A stretch of 64,000 nt of DNA from the NCBI GenBank assembly GCA_963922205.1, contig CAWUHX010000231.1:496001-560000 (forward strand). Direction: 5' to 3'. The translations under genes and the position numbers were made by a program. Positions 31,612 to 42,104 of the stretch are shown here, piece by piece. This DNA comes from Romanomermis culicivorax. Taxonomy: Eukaryota > Nematoda > Enoplea > Mermithida > Mermithidae. The first letter of the stretch is position 1, and each line of letters begins with the position of its first letter. The notes beneath the pieces were generated by a model. It saw only the letters and a list, made by a program, of their open reading frames with translations. It was not told the origin of the DNA and searched no databases.

Positions 31612-33285
31612 ATGGCTTTCACGAAGATCACGACCACGATAGCAGCTGATCAATGGCGTCTTTGTCAAATTTCGCCGCCCTTGATCAAACACGAGGCCAT
31701 CGTTGCATTTGGTCAAGAACTCGGGCGATTGCCGTTAAATGGTCGATACGTCGTATGTACGACGGTAGAAGAAAGTCAACCAATGTGTGACTTTTTGGCC
31801 AACGACCCGCGTCACCCTGGCGTTTATGGGCTCGACGCCGAATTCATGAACTATCACATGGATTGGGTCGATTGGGACAAGAAGGAGGCCGGCCCGCTAG
31901 CGAATTTGGCCAAGAAGAAACTCGATATCGCTTTACACGGCCAGCGATATTCCAAAGGGCCTTTCGCCGTCGTCATCCAAATCTGCCACGCCGACGGACA
32001 TACAATTGTGTTCGACCTCTTGGAGATGGGAGTCGTTCCCATTTCCTTGATCAACCTCCTTAAAAACGCCCGCGGAATTATCGGTTTTGCGGCCAACTGC
32101 GATTTGACCGCCATGGCCAACGTCGACATACGATTCGCGGACATCAAAATTCGGGCTGATACCAATCAGATACATCTGTTTCTGAAAAGTAATCGCAGCC
32201 TCGATTATATCCGGGATATGAACCCCGAATTATACAAACGTTTAATCGATAGGACGGCTGATTTCTATCTCGCTGGGAATAGTTTGGGGGCGATAGTTCA
32301 ACATCTATTTGGTGTTCACCTTGACAAAGGATTTCAAGGTCAGGGATTGGCGTGGGCCAAACGTCCCTTACCTTCCAACACCCTAGAATACATCGCCTTG
32401 GATGCCATCACCCACTTCGACGCCTACTATAGCTTGAACGAATTTTACACTCTTTTCAACAAAGTTAAAACTCTGACGTCGAGAGAACGAATAATGATGT
32501 CGAAACGAGCCGCAAAAAACGAGCCGTTATCGCTCGCAATTTTTGATTTTCCCCTACGTGAAGTAAAAATAAGATCTATGATTTTAGATAGGTTAGGCAA
32601 AGAACCCTTGCCACGAAATTCGACCAGGGAGAGTTCGATTGAAGACGAAGAAGAAGGAGAGAAATCTGAAGAAGAGACAGAAATTTCAGGAAACGATCTA
32701 TTTGTTTCCCTGAAATCAGAAGAACGAAAAGAAAAAGTTTTCTATACCATAAAAATAGTCCTAAAAGAAGCTATTAAATGCACCCTTAGCTTGATGAATA
32801 AGAAGGATAAACAAAGCGGTATAAAAATTCCACCTAATCTTTTACAGGAAAAACAGGTACCGACGTCTTCGAACGAGTCGACTAAGAGAACTAGGGAGGA
32901 AAAACTGTCGGCCAAATCGTCGAAACCTCAACCGAAAAAGCCGAAAGTGGAAGCCGTTTTAAACCCGACGCAGGCCAAGAACATTTGCGCGGTCGAAGAA
33001 AATCAAAGATTCGTTGAAATTGCGTTCGAAACGACGAACATTTTCAAACCGAAGCCGCCGCCGCCCGACTGTCATTTTTCGGCATTCAATTATTTTCGCC
33101 GCCGCTTCGTCACACCAATTGCCAACCGCGAAGCAATCGATCTCCGGGCCCAGGCAGAACGAGAGGCTTATTGCCACTTGGACGATAATTTGGCTGCCTT
33201 CATCGTTTGTTTCATGCCGCCTTACCATACTGAAATGCCGCCCGCTGCCAAAGAATTTGCCGAACATCGCAGCGTTCATCTATGA
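31612..33285 (+). CDS. DEDDy 3'-5' exonuclease (RNase D/WRN/MUT-7-like) carried by the LTR element
   Basis: A 557-aa intronless ORF between integrase and 3' LTR. Residues about 55-285 form a DEDDy exonuclease domain. Exo I is GLDAEF (D75, E77), Exo II GFAANCDLTAM (D164) and Exo III YIALDAITHFDAYY (Y260, D264), with the preceding SLGAIVQHLFGVHLDKG helix typical of RNase D/WRN/EXD/MUT-7 relatives. All four metal-binding acids are present. Then come an acidic linker (about 343-358), a Lys-rich NLS-like region (about 424-446) and a conserved-looking C-terminal segment. The same frame continues 44 codons past the TGA (33283-33285) to 33420 in protein-like sequence. The likely activity is hydrolytic 3'-5' trimming of RNA or DNA; its purpose is unknown. 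Confidence 0.85.
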   Translation: MAFTKITTTIAADQWRLCQISPPLIKHEAIVAFGQELGRLPLNGRYVVCTTVEESQPMCDFLANDPRHPGVYGLDAEFMNYHMDWVDWDKKEAGPLANLAKKKLDIALHGQRYSKGPFAVVIQICHADGHTIVFDLLEMGVVPISLINLLKNARGIIGFAANCDLTAMANVDIRFADIKIRADTNQIHLFLKSNRSLDYIRDMNPELYKRLIDRTADFYLAGNSLGAIVQHLFGVHLDKGFQGQGLAWAKRPLPSNTLEYIALDAITHFDAYYSLNEFYTLFNKVKTLTSRERIMMSKRAAKNEPLSLAIFDFPLREVKIRSMILDRLGKEPLPRNSTRESSIEDEEEGEKSEEETEISGNDLFVSLKSEERKEKVFYTIKIVLKEAIKCTLSLMNKKDKQSGIKIPPNLLQEKQVPTSSNESTKRTREEKLSAKSSKPQPKKPKVEAVLNPTQAKNICAVEENQRFVEIAFETTNIFKPKPPPPDCHFSAFNYFRRRFVTPIANREAIDLRAQAEREAYCHLDDNLAAFIVCFMPPYHTEMPPAAKEFAEHRSVHL

Positions 33286-33994
33286 AATCAATTACGACGG
33301 GACCCCCCGCTACTACCTGAACAAATCGAAGCCCTAGTGGCCAAATTTTGTAATATTCTTACCGAATATTATACGAGCCGCATCGTTCGACCCGCCACCG
33401 ACCGTCAACTTCGTCCATAAATCGTCGTCTTCAAATTTTTGTTGTCGTCAATAATTTTTCGTCGTTACTTTGTCCAATATTTTTCGTCGAATTCGTCCTT
33501 AACTCATCGTCGTAATCATTTCATCCTCGAATAATTTATCGTTGCCGTTTTGGTCTCCGTTTATCGTCCAATTATCTTCACATTCGTCGCCTATCCCGTC
33601 AAAATTTTGTCGATTTTTCGTTCAATATTCGTATTGTGTATATATATGAAAAAAAAGAAAAACCACTGAAAAACCCATCTTAATCTTTTAGTTATTCACA
33701 AATTTGTAAAATTTAAATTCATGTGAAATGGGAACATTATAAAATGGAACAGGAAGAATCATAAAGAAAAACCAGAACGTAAAGTTGGAGAAAATGGAAG
33801 ACACAAAATAAAAAGAGCGAAGAAAATTATAATGAAGAAAATCTGAGGATTGGAGAAAACGAAAGGAGAAAATTTTTATTTACCGTCATAAAAACACTTA
33901 CCCGAACAATCCGCCATCGTTTCCATCGCTGATTCGTCGTCCAAATCTTGTAAAACATAGGCTGGGGACAGCCTTTTCGCCAGCGCCGGAAGAA
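33286..33994 (+). other. non-coding 3' region of the LTR element
   Basis: After the 44-codon open continuation (to 33420) the sequence is rich in TCGTC-type motifs (33360-33620), then A/G-rich (33650-33880). No ORF of note. This is probably the 3' untranslated region of the exonuclease transcript plus the region where a polypurine tract would lie. Confidence 0.5.
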
Positions 33995-34616
33995 TGTGGG
34001 AGCGCCACCAATCAATCAATTGCCATTGAGCAACCTACAGTAAACGGCGATGCCTCCACCATCGCGCTTATGTCAGGCAAACCTACGTTATCCAATCCTA
34101 CTGTAGACATCGTGCCAAGATTCTTCGCTTTACGTCACCTAACTTTTTTATTTTTATACGACTACGCTTACTAAGATTATGATCTAACATTATGTGAAAC
34201 TATGACGTCAATACTTAGTTTTTATGTCTTTTTCTTTATATATATATATATATATGTCCGTTTTGTATGTAAAAATCACTTCGATATTTCCCTAATAAAT
34301 TTAGCTTACCTGCTTTCTTCTCTGCTCTTTGATATCATCGTAGGGTCGCTGGTTAAACGTCGTTCATTCCGTCTGGCTTTGCGACCATTGGAAGCTGGAA
34401 GAAACATAATTTCATTACGAGACTAAGATTTTCCTTTTAAAATTACGTTGGCGTTTTCCTAATCATCGCTGTTGCCGTCCATTCTTTGACGTTTTCGTTG
34501 ACGTTTCTAAAGAAAATAGAATAACTCAAAAACGTTTAGTATTTAGTCCGATCTGCAGGTTATTCAGCTACAGTAACCTGTATTTACCTTTGACCTAAAA
34601 ATTGACAAACCTTACA
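33995..34616 (+). repeat. 3' LTR (622 bp)
   Basis: Second LTR copy with TGTGGGAGCG start and CTTACA end, followed by GAGA. It has a longer TATATA run (about 34238-34255) than the 5' LTR and lacks a few short insertions present there. Confidence 0.93.
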
Positions 34617-35282
34617 GAGAAATATAAGGTTGAATCACAGCAAAATTCGAGGAACTAAATTTATATCAGGATGAGGTCGGCTCATAAGTGTCTGAAGCAG
34701 TTTTTATATCTATACTCTGTCAAATGATTTTCCGCGTGTTTATATCATATTGTAGGCTACTTTTGTGCAAATTTTAATGTAAATAAGGCCACTAAGAAAA
34801 ACGACATTAATGTAACATTACTTATATAGTTTCGAGCTATTGGATTCACTATAAGTTGTCTGACATTGGAAACGCTCCCTGAATAGGGATCATCTATAAT
34901 ATTAAAATTCAAGTGTCCGTTTGTGTGTATAGTACAACACTATAAGTATATAGCATGTTACAAGATATACCTTTTTAGAAGAAAGTGAGTGACTCAGAAC
35001 TATATATTGCAATGTATAAACATGCTGTACATAAAATATGCCTACAGTATGACACAATATGTTATAAAAAAGCTTAATGTTGTCGTTGTGTGGGTCAGTA
35101 GGTTTATTCTCTACTGGCGGCCCACACGTACAATGAAGTGAATGAGGTATCGGTTATGCTGGCCGATTTGCATAATTGATTCGTAAACAATACGACGATA
35201 AACAAAGACGAAATGAATAGTTGACCAAAGGCCCAACTATTTATACAGGAAAAACGACGCACGTGCGCGCGCAAACACATCA
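34617..35282. other. intergenic DNA right of the LTR element
   Basis: AT-rich DNA. A segment at about 34660-34870 has diverged similarity to about 38340-38460 (ATTGTAAATA-GGCC, AGTGTAACATTACT), suggesting an interspersed repeat. No gene recognised. Confidence 0.4.
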
Positions 35283-36425
35283 GTTATAACATAGCCCTAT
35301 GTTATAACATGGTCCTACGTTATAACATACAAAAAATTTTTTTTCGACATGTTATAACGTATTGACCTGTTTTAACATTGTCCTATGCTATAACATCGTC
35401 CTATGTTATAACATAAATTTATTTTTTCATTTTCCGACATGTTATAATATGGTTTTATGTTAGAACATAAGCCTAACTTATAGCATACAGAAAGTTTTTT
35501 TTTTATTCTTCGACATAATGACATGTTATAACATAGTTCCGTATTATAACATAGGCCTATGTTATAAGATCCTATTCTTTTCATTTTTCGACATGTTATA
35601 GCATACTGACATGTTATAACATACTGAAATGTTATAACATACAAATTTTTTTTATTTGTCGACATTATGACATGTTATAACATAGTTCCGTGTTATAAAA
35701 TTGGCCGATGTTATAAGATACAATTTTTTTATTTTTCGACACGTTATAGCATACTGACATGTTATAACATACTCCTATATTATAACATGGTCCTATGTTA
35801 TAACATACAAAATTCTTTTTTATTTTTGGATATGTCATAACATATTGACATGTTATAACATAGTCCCATGTTATAACATGGGCCTATGTTATGATATACA
35901 CAATTTTTTTTCATTTTTCGGCATGTCGTTTCACATAACATGTCCAATGATATAACATGTTTGCAAATCATAACATATACCACATGAAGGATGTGCATTT
36001 TATAAGATACCCCATGTTATGACATGTCACAAGGCACAAATTATAGCTGCCTGTTAAAAGAAATACCTTTTGAACTTAGTGTCATATACAGCAATGTATA
36101 AACATGCTGTACATTAAATATACCTACAGTATCACACTGTATGTTATAACATGACCCTGTGTTATAACAATGACCTAAGTCATAGCATAAAAAAGATTTT
36201 TTTGAAAAAATTTTCTATATCGAAGCCACATAGTCTTATGCTATAGCAAAACCTTATGTTATAACATAAAAAATTTTTTGCAAGAAACTTATATGTGTTG
36301 TAACACTAGATATGTTATAATGTAGGTTATGCTATAACATAGGATATGTTATATCATGGGATATGTTATAACATGAGATATATTTTAGCGGGGGATATGT
36401 TATAACACGGGATACGTTATAATAT
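35283..36425. repeat. array of the palindrome ATGTTATAACAT
   Basis: About 1.1 kb packed with perfect or one-off copies of the 12-bp palindrome ATGTTATAACAT, usually flanked as CCTATGTTATAACATA or GACATGTTATAACATA. Between about 35340 and 35930 a higher-order unit of roughly 70-90 bp recurs: T-rich tract, CGACATGTTATAACATA, CTGACATGTTATAACAT, CCTATGTTATAACAT. Copies become looser after 36000. It is non-coding in all frames. Confidence 0.88.
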
Positions 36426-36465
36426 ATGTATATATTTAAATGCGAACATCGCGAACTCCATTATC

Positions 36466-36714
36466 TATAGTCTGTTTTTCTTGAAATGCTTCCAAATAAC
36501 GAAAGTGGAAAGCAAGTAGTAATACAGATTTTCGCGATTTTCTGATAAACGATATGTCGTATAGGACTGGAAATTTGTAAGCATACTGACCTCATCTTTA
36601 ACAATTTTTCAAGGGATGAATTTAACGTTAAGAGCTTTACATAGACCCTTTTGACGACAGTACTGATTTGTGTCATTTTTGCATTTGGAAGCATTTTTTG
36701 AAAAACAGGCTATA
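36466..36714. mobile_element. MITE, TATAGTCTGTTTTTC family, copy 1
   Basis: A 249-bp element with about 31-bp terminal inverted repeats: left TATAGTCTGTTTTTCTTGAA, right end the complement of TATAGCCTGTTTTTCAAAAA followed on both sides by ATGCTTCCAAA. It is non-coding. Confidence 0.8.
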
Positions 36715-36839
36715 GTTATTGTAATTTTTGTGGATCATCGTTTTCATATTTAGTTCAAAAAGAGATGAACAGTCAAAGTAACGCCACCATAGGTGCAATG
36801 GTCGATGTGAATTTCTAATATGAAAATTTATGGCCGATT

Positions 36840-37817
36840 TTGCCATTTTATGTTATATCTTTAATTTTGTACACCACGTCGCACATCCTTTATTCATCGG
36901 CTTTGTTAGCATTTAAATACGATTTCAAACATTTATTCGTCAATCATTCCATGATTTATATTTTCTTCATTTGCATATTCGACTGGATCTTCACTGGTCA
37001 ATTCGCCATCTCCCTTTTGTACAAAATAATCTGTTGGATGTTTTTTCCTTATCAATTGATTCAAAGTGTGTGGTCTTGCTATCTCGTACATGTGTTCTAT
37101 AACATAAATGCTACAGTATGCGGAGCATTATTTTCGATCATGTCCTTGGATCGGGTATTGTCTATGTTTCGACCGTTCTACTACATAACCATAACGAACA
37201 CTCTGCCGACTTGTATATCGTTTATCCTGATGGTAACAATCACTTTCTACATAGTCGTTCATTCCTCATTGCTACAAAGCAAGAATAATCATTGGTTGGT
37301 CGCCGTAAACTGCAGCACTTGCATCATATCCATGCCTAACCTGTTCAAAGACTTGCTGCTGTTCATGCCCTTCGCTTTTCGTCTACTGAACCTGACTATC
37401 AATGCTTCTTGGTATTTCTATTCCCGGATGTGCATGAAAAAAACCATGATTACCGGCGCCGAAGGTCAACAGTTCACAAACGCGCAGAAAAAGTACGGCG
37501 ACGTTATGTTCATTTTCATTGCTCTGGACGTCTGTTTGGGCTTACCGTACGATGCACTGGCCTTTATTGCCAGTAAATATGGCGGTCGAACAAGGTTGAT
37601 CTTCATTGCTTTAACCGTGACGTTGAAGGCCGCTGTGAAACTGGCCGACGTTGTGGTGTTGGTGACGAAGAATCGTCGAATTTCTCAAAGTATCCAAAGC
37701 GTTTTAGGGTCGAAAGCAGAACCAAAAGGAGGAATCTTCAAAATGACCAATAAAGCTATTCATTTCAATAGAGCGGCCATTCAAAACAATGCGTTTGCTG
37801 CGGATCAATGTGTGTGA
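36840..37817 (+). CDS. 7TM GPCR, nematode chemoreceptor-like
   Basis: A 325-codon open frame with seven hydrophobic segments: about 3-24, 36-62, 77-108, 125-147, 160-190, 213-240 and 248-275. A degenerate DRY-type motif (SLDRVLSMFRPFYY) follows TM3. The tail is basic and Ser/Asn-containing. The pattern fits nematode-expanded peptide/chemoreceptor-like 7TM families; I cannot name the subfamily. The 5' end is uncertain: the frame opens with no ATG (first in-frame ATG is near residue 38, inside TM2), and two nearby ATGs at 36820 and 36830 are out of frame. Either an upstream exon is spliced near CTTTGTTAG (about 36908), or the copy is damaged. Confidence 0.75.
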   Translation: MPFYVISLILYTTSHILYSSALLAFKYDFKHLFVNHSMIYIFFICIFDWIFTGQFAISLLYKIICWMFFPYQLIQSVWSCYLVHVFYNINATVCGALFSIMSLDRVLSMFRPFYYITITNTLPTCISFILMVTITFYIVVHSSLLQSKNNHWLVAVNCSTCIISMPNLFKDLLLFMPFAFRLLNLTINASWYFYSRMCMKKTMITGAEGQQFTNAQKKYGDVMFIFIALDVCLGLPYDALAFIASKYGGRTRLIFIALTVTLKAAVKLADVVVLVTKNRRISQSIQSVLGSKAEPKGGIFKMTNKAIHFNRAAIQNNAFAADQCV

Positions 37818-39282
37818 CTTTTTGATTTAGTGTGTAGGCACGTTGAATCTGTGATATTGTGCTGTAATTGGTCGTATGAAATGTTGAAAAATTGAGGCCT
37901 ATCCTTATTTCAATATTCGGCGTTGCTGCAGATGCCCTATTTATTGCACATCCCCCACTTTCGGGGAAGGTTCTTCAAGTGTAAACTCTGAAATCATACG
38001 TGTTACAGTGCGTCCGATAACCCGCAGCAACCTGAGAAATGTTACATGGACAAATAATGCCAATAAGCCCCTTTTACACTCTTCGTGCCTAATCACAGGA
38101 ACTATAGAAGATATGAACTACTAGAAAATCACATTCAATTAAGTTCGCATGACAAAAGAAAAGTAACTCAAACGAAGTTCATCTGATCTCGTACGATTTG
38201 TGATTTGTGAGCAAAGATCAAAAGTGTATATTTCATAAGGTATTAGAGATGAACGCTACTTCTAATAGACATTTTTTTAGTGCTCACAATCATCTGTGCG
38301 ACGCATTTCTAGGCATCTTTTAATCTCTTTTCGTTGCTGATATCGTGTGTAGCCAGACCTAACATTATCGACTACATTTATGCAAATTATATTGTAAATA
38401 TGGCCTACAGGCAGAAAAGATTAGTGTAACATTACTCACGTGCCGAAGGCTACAAAATGAACCATAACATGTAAATATTTGGAATTTACACCTAAAAACC
38501 TCACATCGTTAGTGCATGACCGCGGCGTAGTGCACGTCCACTACCATGGTTACTTCGGCTACTCATACTCAAAAAAAGCGAAAAAATCTTACCAATTATT
38601 TCAAAAGGATTTTCTGTCCAAAAACAAAAGATTAGAGGCAAAATGGGACACGAGTTCTTGTGCCTTTATGGAACAGTTCAGGGTACTTGAAGACGTAGTG
38701 CTGATGCAACATTTTTTATAACCGCATGCTTTTCATTTTTTAACTAAATTCGTCACTCACTTCTTACGGTGTATGCGTCGTGCGGCGCCACCATATCTGT
38801 ACAGTAGCCAAAACCTGCTGAGAGTGCAGACCATAAGTGGATGAGTAGGTCTTTTCTGCTGTACCATCGCAAGTCATGCGGTCTCACTTTAGTGGCCACA
38901 CATCTTCCAGGGTAGCTTGTTTTCTACTAATTTTGATCCTTTTTCAGTTTTTGATTTTGATCAATAACCAGTTTGATTATTGAAAATTCTATACTTTATT
39001 TGAAAATTGAATGCCTTTTGATGAATCCAGCAATAATTCTACACGGGGTCAAATCCTCCAAACTCTCCCGAGAACGTGCATTACAACAAGGATACGAAAA
39101 TATTCATCATTTTCTTTCAAAACGGTCAGAAATTAAATATGACTGCAAGCTCGAGGGTTTCACAATTGAGATGACAAATTGCGACTTGTTTTCACAAATT
39201 TTCAGATAAAACTTTATGATATAGAATTTCTAAAGTATTACATCAACAAAAACCGAAACTATACGTATTGATAATCCCAAAT
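37818..39282. other. intergenic DNA between GPCR loci
   Basis: No supported gene. A segment at about 38230-38345 is a diverged copy of about 51975-52085 (TATTAGAGATGAACGC-like start, ATCTTTTAA-CTC-GTTGATA-like end). Another at 38350-38460 resembles 34700-34830. These mark an old interspersed repeat family. Confidence 0.4.
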
Positions 39283-39889
39283 TCACTTCTCGTCGATCCT
39301 CCTAGGATCACTCCTATGACTGCCCGTCGTGTTGTTCATCGAAGTGATTGAGTTGGCCGAGAAACAACACGGCCAAAATTTGACCAAAATTTTGTCGAAT
39401 TCTTTCCTATATTCGTCGCTTCGGCTGTAATAGACGTAAAAATCGCAGACGGATGTGAAATTTGCCAAAATACCCGAATAACTTTCGATGTAGAAAATCG
39501 TGGCTTCGTCCTGAGACAAAGTGTTGACCAAAAAGACAACCAATTGAGTGAACAAACCGCTGCTCACGTAGACGGCCACGATCAAAATGAAAGTGTTTAA
39601 TAGGCGCACGTTTCGTCTGATGACGTTTTGGCGCCTCAGTTCGTCGATGGAAGCCGCGTGGATCGAACTCAGGCGGCTGTGGCGCCATACTTGAACGTAC
39701 GTTAAAGGGTAGACTGCAGTGACCAAACCGAAAATGACCCAATTCGTGCGATTCCATAAACTTTTGGCCAAACCATTCAAGGCCGTACCTGTAAAACGCA
39801 TGCAGCAGATTAAGACCTCGCCGAAATGCTCTAAGAACCAGACGAGCATAGGTTGGAAAAGTGCGATACCCGAGACGGTCCAACATAGC
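39283..39889 (-). CDS. C-terminal exon of a 7TM GPCR (partial model)
   Basis: A minus-strand terminal exon with acceptor TTTGCAG just before 39889 and a stop at 39283, about 202 codons. It contains a TM4-like segment (WTVSGIALFQPMLVWFLE), an extracellular loop with Cys-Cys, TM5 (WVIFGLVTAVYPLTYVQVW), TM6 (LLNTFILIVAVYVSSGLFT) and TM7 with FYVYYSRSDEYRKEF, where an NPxxY-like site would be. Upstream exons should lie to the right but were not identified. It does not join in frame to the exon ending at 42105 (phase mismatch, and both carry TM4), so it is probably a separate gene or a decayed one. Confidence 0.6.
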
Positions 39890-40830
39890 CTGCAAACCCG
39901 GGCCATTCAAGAAGTTAAAGCATCAAATGTACAAATCGAAGCGGATCAGACCCAGTTACCATACAAGATACCATTGTTTAATTCTAGGTGGATTAATTTG
40001 TTCTGACATAGTATGTAAATGATTTTAAACTGTGCGCAAAACATATTCCCTTCTATCATACTCTGAACTAAAATTTATGAAAAAACAAGAACTAAGGAAT
40101 CATCGCAGAAAATGAAAATAGACTACTTCCAATGCCGATCTTACTCGTCCTCAATTCAAAATTTTTTACCTACGCTATGAGTTCAATTTAAGATTGAGAT
40201 CATGAAGGTTATTCTTTCGACGAACTGTTACTATAGTGGTTTATAGGAGATATATTCTACATAATACAGAATTCTACATTTAATTTCGTATCCCACAGAA
40301 TTTACTTTGATTCTCAATGTGGAGCCAGTCAATCATTTATTTCTCACCATAACTAATTGAAGAATATAAGTCGAAATCATCTTTTTTCAACCAAGCAGAT
40401 GCTGACAAATTGAATTTCGACTTACCGTGTTGTTGTAGTGCCATCTAAAAGTAACTTGACAAGAGAAGTCAGTTGATCTTTCACTTGGAGGAAAAATCAG
40501 TCTAAAAAATCAAATCATAAAACATTTGAACTATATTTTGGAATATCGAAAGTAAGCTGAACGATCAGGGAGGATAGCTAATGCAGGTTAAAACTCAAAT
40601 ATGGACATAGTTAACCGTCATCAGCTGTCAAGATAACTTTTTGACTCGTTCGAAACTAATAAAGTGATATAAAGCTTATTTTTTGCCAATATTAGTCTTG
40701 GCTGGTTTTATATGTATCCTGAAGTACACCTAGAACTTGGATATCGTCGCCATCAGGGTTTTGAGAAAGTGAAGTTCAAACAAGCTTGAATGTTTAATTT
40801 CTCAAAAATCAAATTGCTTTTTTGTTTCAG

Positions 40831-40972
40831 CTAGAATTTTTTTGCCATACAGAATCATCCAAATTTGCTGTATATGGCATCTTTATCATACTTACATTGG
40901 ATATCACAGGCTCATTGTTCCTTATCATCATACTGAATTGGACGGATGATTTGTCAATTTTTCTGAGCTCCG
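40831..40972 (+). CDS. isolated candidate exon, membrane protein
   Basis: A 142-nt stretch with a good acceptor (TTTGTTTCAG) and donor (CCG|GTAACA) and one clean frame encoding a hydrophobic segment (FAVYGIFIILTLDITG then SLFLIIILNW). No matching neighbouring exons were found. It could be part of a small multi-TM gene or a chance open frame. Confidence 0.3.
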
Positions 40973-41014
40973 GTAACATAATAAAACATAAATATTCATG
41001 ATTTTTTGAAACTC

Positions 41015-41385
41015 TCAGTGAATATTTGAAAAAATGGAATTCTTTAGGATCAGTCGTTGAACGTGTAGATCATCTTCATCATCATGAATTTGACCTTCCT
41101 TGGAAGCTGACTTTAAATGTGTTTGGTTGGCGGTTTCTGATTTTTCTGAAAAACATTCACTGGTTAAAAAATCCCTAATTGGACCACCACCAAATACTCT
41201 CTGCTTGGCCCTATCTATTGGAAAATTTCCAAGTATTGCAGCGTTGCAGCTAAAACTGAAACTAAAATGCAAAACCAAGTAAATGCTACAGCGGCAGTGA
41301 ACACGGAGAAAAACATCGATAAAACCATGAGCATGGTAAGATTAACTGCATGAAACATCATGAAGATCAAACAGATATAGACGTT
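41015..41385 (-). other. possible broken membrane-protein exons
   Basis: On the minus strand one frame gives a long hydrophobic stretch (about 41222-41370: LTMLMVLSMFFSVFTAAVAF, then WFCILVSVLA). A second frame, one base off, continues as a polar acidic tail to a stop at 41015. The pattern resembles the last TM and tail of a multi-pass protein interrupted by a frameshift. The evidence is weak. Confidence 0.25.
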
Positions 41386-42104
41386 TTATCAAGAGTTATC
41401 TAGCAAGCAGAAGGTGCTACATACAATGCATGTGAGTTTTACCTGGAAAAAGGTGCCTTGCCATATATGGTAACTTCCATATCAAGTAAAATGGAAGTTC
41501 CTTGAAGTACCACTTTTTTCCGCAGAAAAATGTTCATTTATGCATATGTAGAATCTGTATATCTCGTTCAATATTGGCTCTTACATGTATCACTTGTTTG
41601 ACAATGTATTAAATCTCACACACAAGAAATGTAGCACTTGCTATCTCGACTCCTTCAAAATGGTACGTAATACCCTCTTCCCCGGTAACAATGATATCAA
41701 CAATGTGCACATGTATGCTTGATGTGAGTTTTAGGATGAGTGAATTGTTCAGTTAGAACGTCTTGGCATGGAGTAACTTTTCATTTTCACTCGAAGACAT
41801 GATACCTGATTAAAATCTACATTTTATTAGTTCTGCTAAAAGCACTTCGATCAGTATAAAAATTCGATTCTCTAGAAAAGAAGCGCTATCTATTCACAAT
41901 AATTCAAATTATATCGTATTTTTGAGCAGAAAAGCACTTCTATGAATTAAACCTCCACATAACATGATTATCTTAACTGGAGAGACAATAGGCCCTCAAG
42001 CTCTGCCCGTCTCTTCAGCCCAAGCTCGACCCGCTTATGGTCCGGGTCAGGGGTAGCTGAATCGAACAGTGGGCCCGTCATGCACGACCGTATTTCTGAC
42101 ATAC

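Larger units (their letters stand above)
27036..34616 (+). mobile_element. LTR retrotransposon (Ty3/gypsy-like) with exonuclease cargo
   Basis: A 7.6-kb element bounded by two LTRs that start TGTGGGAGCGCC and end CTTACA, flanked by GAGA on both sides (27032-27035 and 34617-34620). The order is 5' LTR, candidate primer-binding site, chimeric gag/env/RNase H frame, integrase, an exonuclease ORF, about 0.7 kb non-coding, 3' LTR. Protease and most of the reverse transcriptase are gone, and pol carries a frameshift and a stop, so the copy is non-autonomous. LTRs are still very similar, differing by a few indels and substitutions, implying fairly recent insertion. No clean polypurine tract precedes the 3' LTR. 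Confidence 0.92.

Noticed and set aside
35372..35998. Minus-strand frames with repeated CYN and YNMS residues
   Set aside because: They are translations of the ATGTTATAACAT palindrome array, not genes.
39407..39910. Long overlapping minus-strand frame in the GPCR exon
   Set aside because: It is an alternative frame of the same exon. The other frame has clear TM segments and an acceptor-consistent start.
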